From: Nocardioides sp.
GTDB lineage: Bacteria; Actinomycetota; Actinomycetes; Propionibacteriales; Nocardioidaceae
Reading direction: 5' to 3'
Assembly: GCA_025965295.1 (NCBI GenBank)
Contig: JAOPXF010000147.1
Coordinates: forward strand, 1-7,392
Length of the DNA: 7,392 nucleotides
Position numbers and translations under genes: made by a program. Under the pieces are notes generated by a model that was not told the DNA's origin, searched no databases, and saw only the letters and a program-made list of their open reading frames with translations. Position 1 is the first letter of the stretch, and each line of letters begins with the position of its first letter. Shown here piece after piece: positions 6,800-7,392 of this stretch.

Positions 6800-6844
6800 G
6801 ACGCAGACGAGTGGTGCTTCCCCAGCGACCACCGTCCCGGCGTC
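6800..6844 (+). ncRNA. Structured 5' leader hairpin of the ATP synthase operon (unassigned)
   Basis: Forty-five bases fold into one interrupted helix of 17 Watson-Crick pairs: GACGC (6800-6804) with GCGTC (6840-6844); GACG (6806-6809) with CGTC (6833-6836); GTGGT (6811-6815) with ACCAC (6828-6832); GCT (6816-6818) with AGC (6824-6826); loop TCCCC (6819-6823). The interruptions are a 1x3 internal loop (A6805 / 6837-6839), a bulged A6810 and a bulged G6827. No T-tract follows, so it does not look like a terminator. It would lie at the very 5' end of a transcript started at the downstream promoter, or inside the leader of the upstream one. I recognise no described RNA family. Function unknown; a stability element or translational control are both possible. 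Confidence 0.45.
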
Positions 6845-6876
6845 TTCAAGCCTGCCGATGAAAGCGACTTGGGTGG

Positions 6877-7095
6877 ATGGCCGATGAGAACTCCGACAAC
6901 GGGCTACGAGGTCGCGACCTCGTGGGTCTCGGCGGCCTCCTCAGCGGCGCCGTCGTCGTCGGGCTGGTCATCGGGCTCCTCGTCGACGACCAGGCCGGCA
7001 CGTCGCCCACGTTCACACTCGTCGGCATCGGCGTCGGCATCCTGGCTGGGATCACGGCTTTCTGGGTACGAGTCCGCTCCGCACTGCGGCCGTGA
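6877..7095 (+). CDS. atpZ: AtpZ/AtpI-family small membrane protein of the ATP synthase operon
   Basis: A 72-residue protein with two membrane helices (about 15-37 and 46-64), joined by the short loop VDDQAGTSPTF. The Gly-rich helices and the LxD...TSP turn are typical of the AtpZ group. These proteins are encoded at the head of F1Fo ATP synthase operons; related AtpZ/AtpI proteins are implicated in c-ring or complex assembly and, in an alkaliphilic Bacillus, in divalent cation supply. ATG 6877 is the only in-frame start after the stop at 6859-6861. No proper Shine-Dalgarno lies at normal distance: GGGTGG (6871-6876) touches the start and GAAAG (6860-6864) is 12 bases away, so initiation may be weak or controlled by the leader. 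A 24-base gap separates it from the next gene. Confidence 0.85.
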   Translation: MADENSDNGLRGRDLVGLGGLLSGAVVVGLVIGLLVDDQAGTSPTFTLVGIGVGILAGITAFWVRVRSALRP

Positions 7096-7119
7096 CGACC
7101 GCGAAGCCGAGGCCAGCCG

Positions 7120-7392
7120 ATGACCGAGCAGATGACGAGCGCCATGACCTCCCCTGACCTGTCCGCGCCCGGCGACCCGAGCGACGCCACCGTCGGCAAG
7201 CCCTCGGTGCTGCGGGTGCTGCGCGACCAGCGCAAGACCTTCCTGGTCGCCGCCGTCCTGGTGGTCGCGACCTACTGGATCGCCGGTCAGCTCGGCGAGT
7301 GGCGCCTGGCCGCCTGCATCACCGCCGGCATCGCCCTCGGTCTCGCCAACCACGTCATGACCGAGTTCTGGCTGCTCAAGCTGATCAGCTCG
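7120..7392 (+). CDS. atpI: ATP synthase subunit I (AtpI-like), 3' end beyond window
   Basis: The first 91 residues of a membrane protein that runs off the window end. A polar, Ala/Pro/Ser-rich N-terminal segment (about 1-38) precedes two hydrophobic helices (about 40-57 and 62-80) and a following LLKLIS stretch. The pattern, with a Gly-rich second helix and an Asn-His pair (ALGLANHVM), fits ATP synthase subunit I; in M. tuberculosis the gene at this place between rfe and atpB is Rv1303. The product probably assists assembly of the membrane rotor; it is not a catalytic subunit. The ATG at 7120 has GAGG (7109-7112) seven bases upstream; in-frame ATGs at 7132 and 7144 are less well placed. The atpB gene is expected just downstream, outside the window. 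Family call is good, exact boundaries unknown. Confidence 0.8.
   Translation, partial: MTEQMTSAMTSPDLSAPGDPSDATVGKPSVLRVLRDQRKTFLVAAVLVVATYWIAGQLGEWRLAACITAGIALGLANHVMTEFWLLKLISS

Noticed and set aside
6668..7123. A + strand frame (also with ATG 6722) crossing the atp leader and atpZ
   Set aside because: Its second half overlaps atpZ entirely in another frame and is Ser/Ala-rich shadow sequence; the first half covers the promoter motifs and the hairpin, and no family pattern is visible.

Overview
The window looks like a housekeeping segment of a high-GC actinobacterial chromosome. All nine genes lie on the + strand, GC is very high, GTG and ATG starts are mixed, and the gene order is the actinobacterial rho - rpmE - prfA - prmC - Sua5/TsaC - WecA/Rfe - ATP synthase order. 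A Nocardioidaceae-like (Nocardioides or relative) origin is my inference from protein flavour and layout; I could not test it by search.

Layout: (1) The 3' end of rho (1-351). (2) A stand-alone receiver protein (407-778) and a membrane histidine kinase with a CHASE3-like sensor (about 891-2444); these sit between rho and rpmE, which are direct neighbours in many actinobacteria. (3) rpmE (2539-2781), preceded by a structured leader that ends just before its ribosome binding site and followed by a strong hairpin terminator. (4) A tight run prfA - prmC - tsaC - wecA (2887-6637) with gaps of -1, 4 and 7 bases, surely one transcript: release factor 1, its glutamine methyltransferase, the tRNA t6A-precursor enzyme, and the polyprenyl-phosphate sugar-1-phosphate transferase that starts cell-wall polymer synthesis. 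(5) A 239-base non-coding region (6638-6876) with two near-identical extended -10 motifs, the first inside a CRP/GlxR-like palindrome, and a 17-bp interrupted hairpin. (6) The start of the F1Fo ATP synthase operon: atpZ-like (6877-7095) and an AtpI-like subunit cut by the window end (7120-7392).

Functionally the window runs from transcription termination, through a signalling module, translation termination and tRNA modification, to envelope precursor synthesis and energy coupling. I see no insertion sequence, CRISPR array, tRNA or rRNA, and no clear new defence-type system. The least explained parts are the structured ATP synthase leader with its duplicated promoter motif, and the two-component pair that has no visible DNA-binding output.
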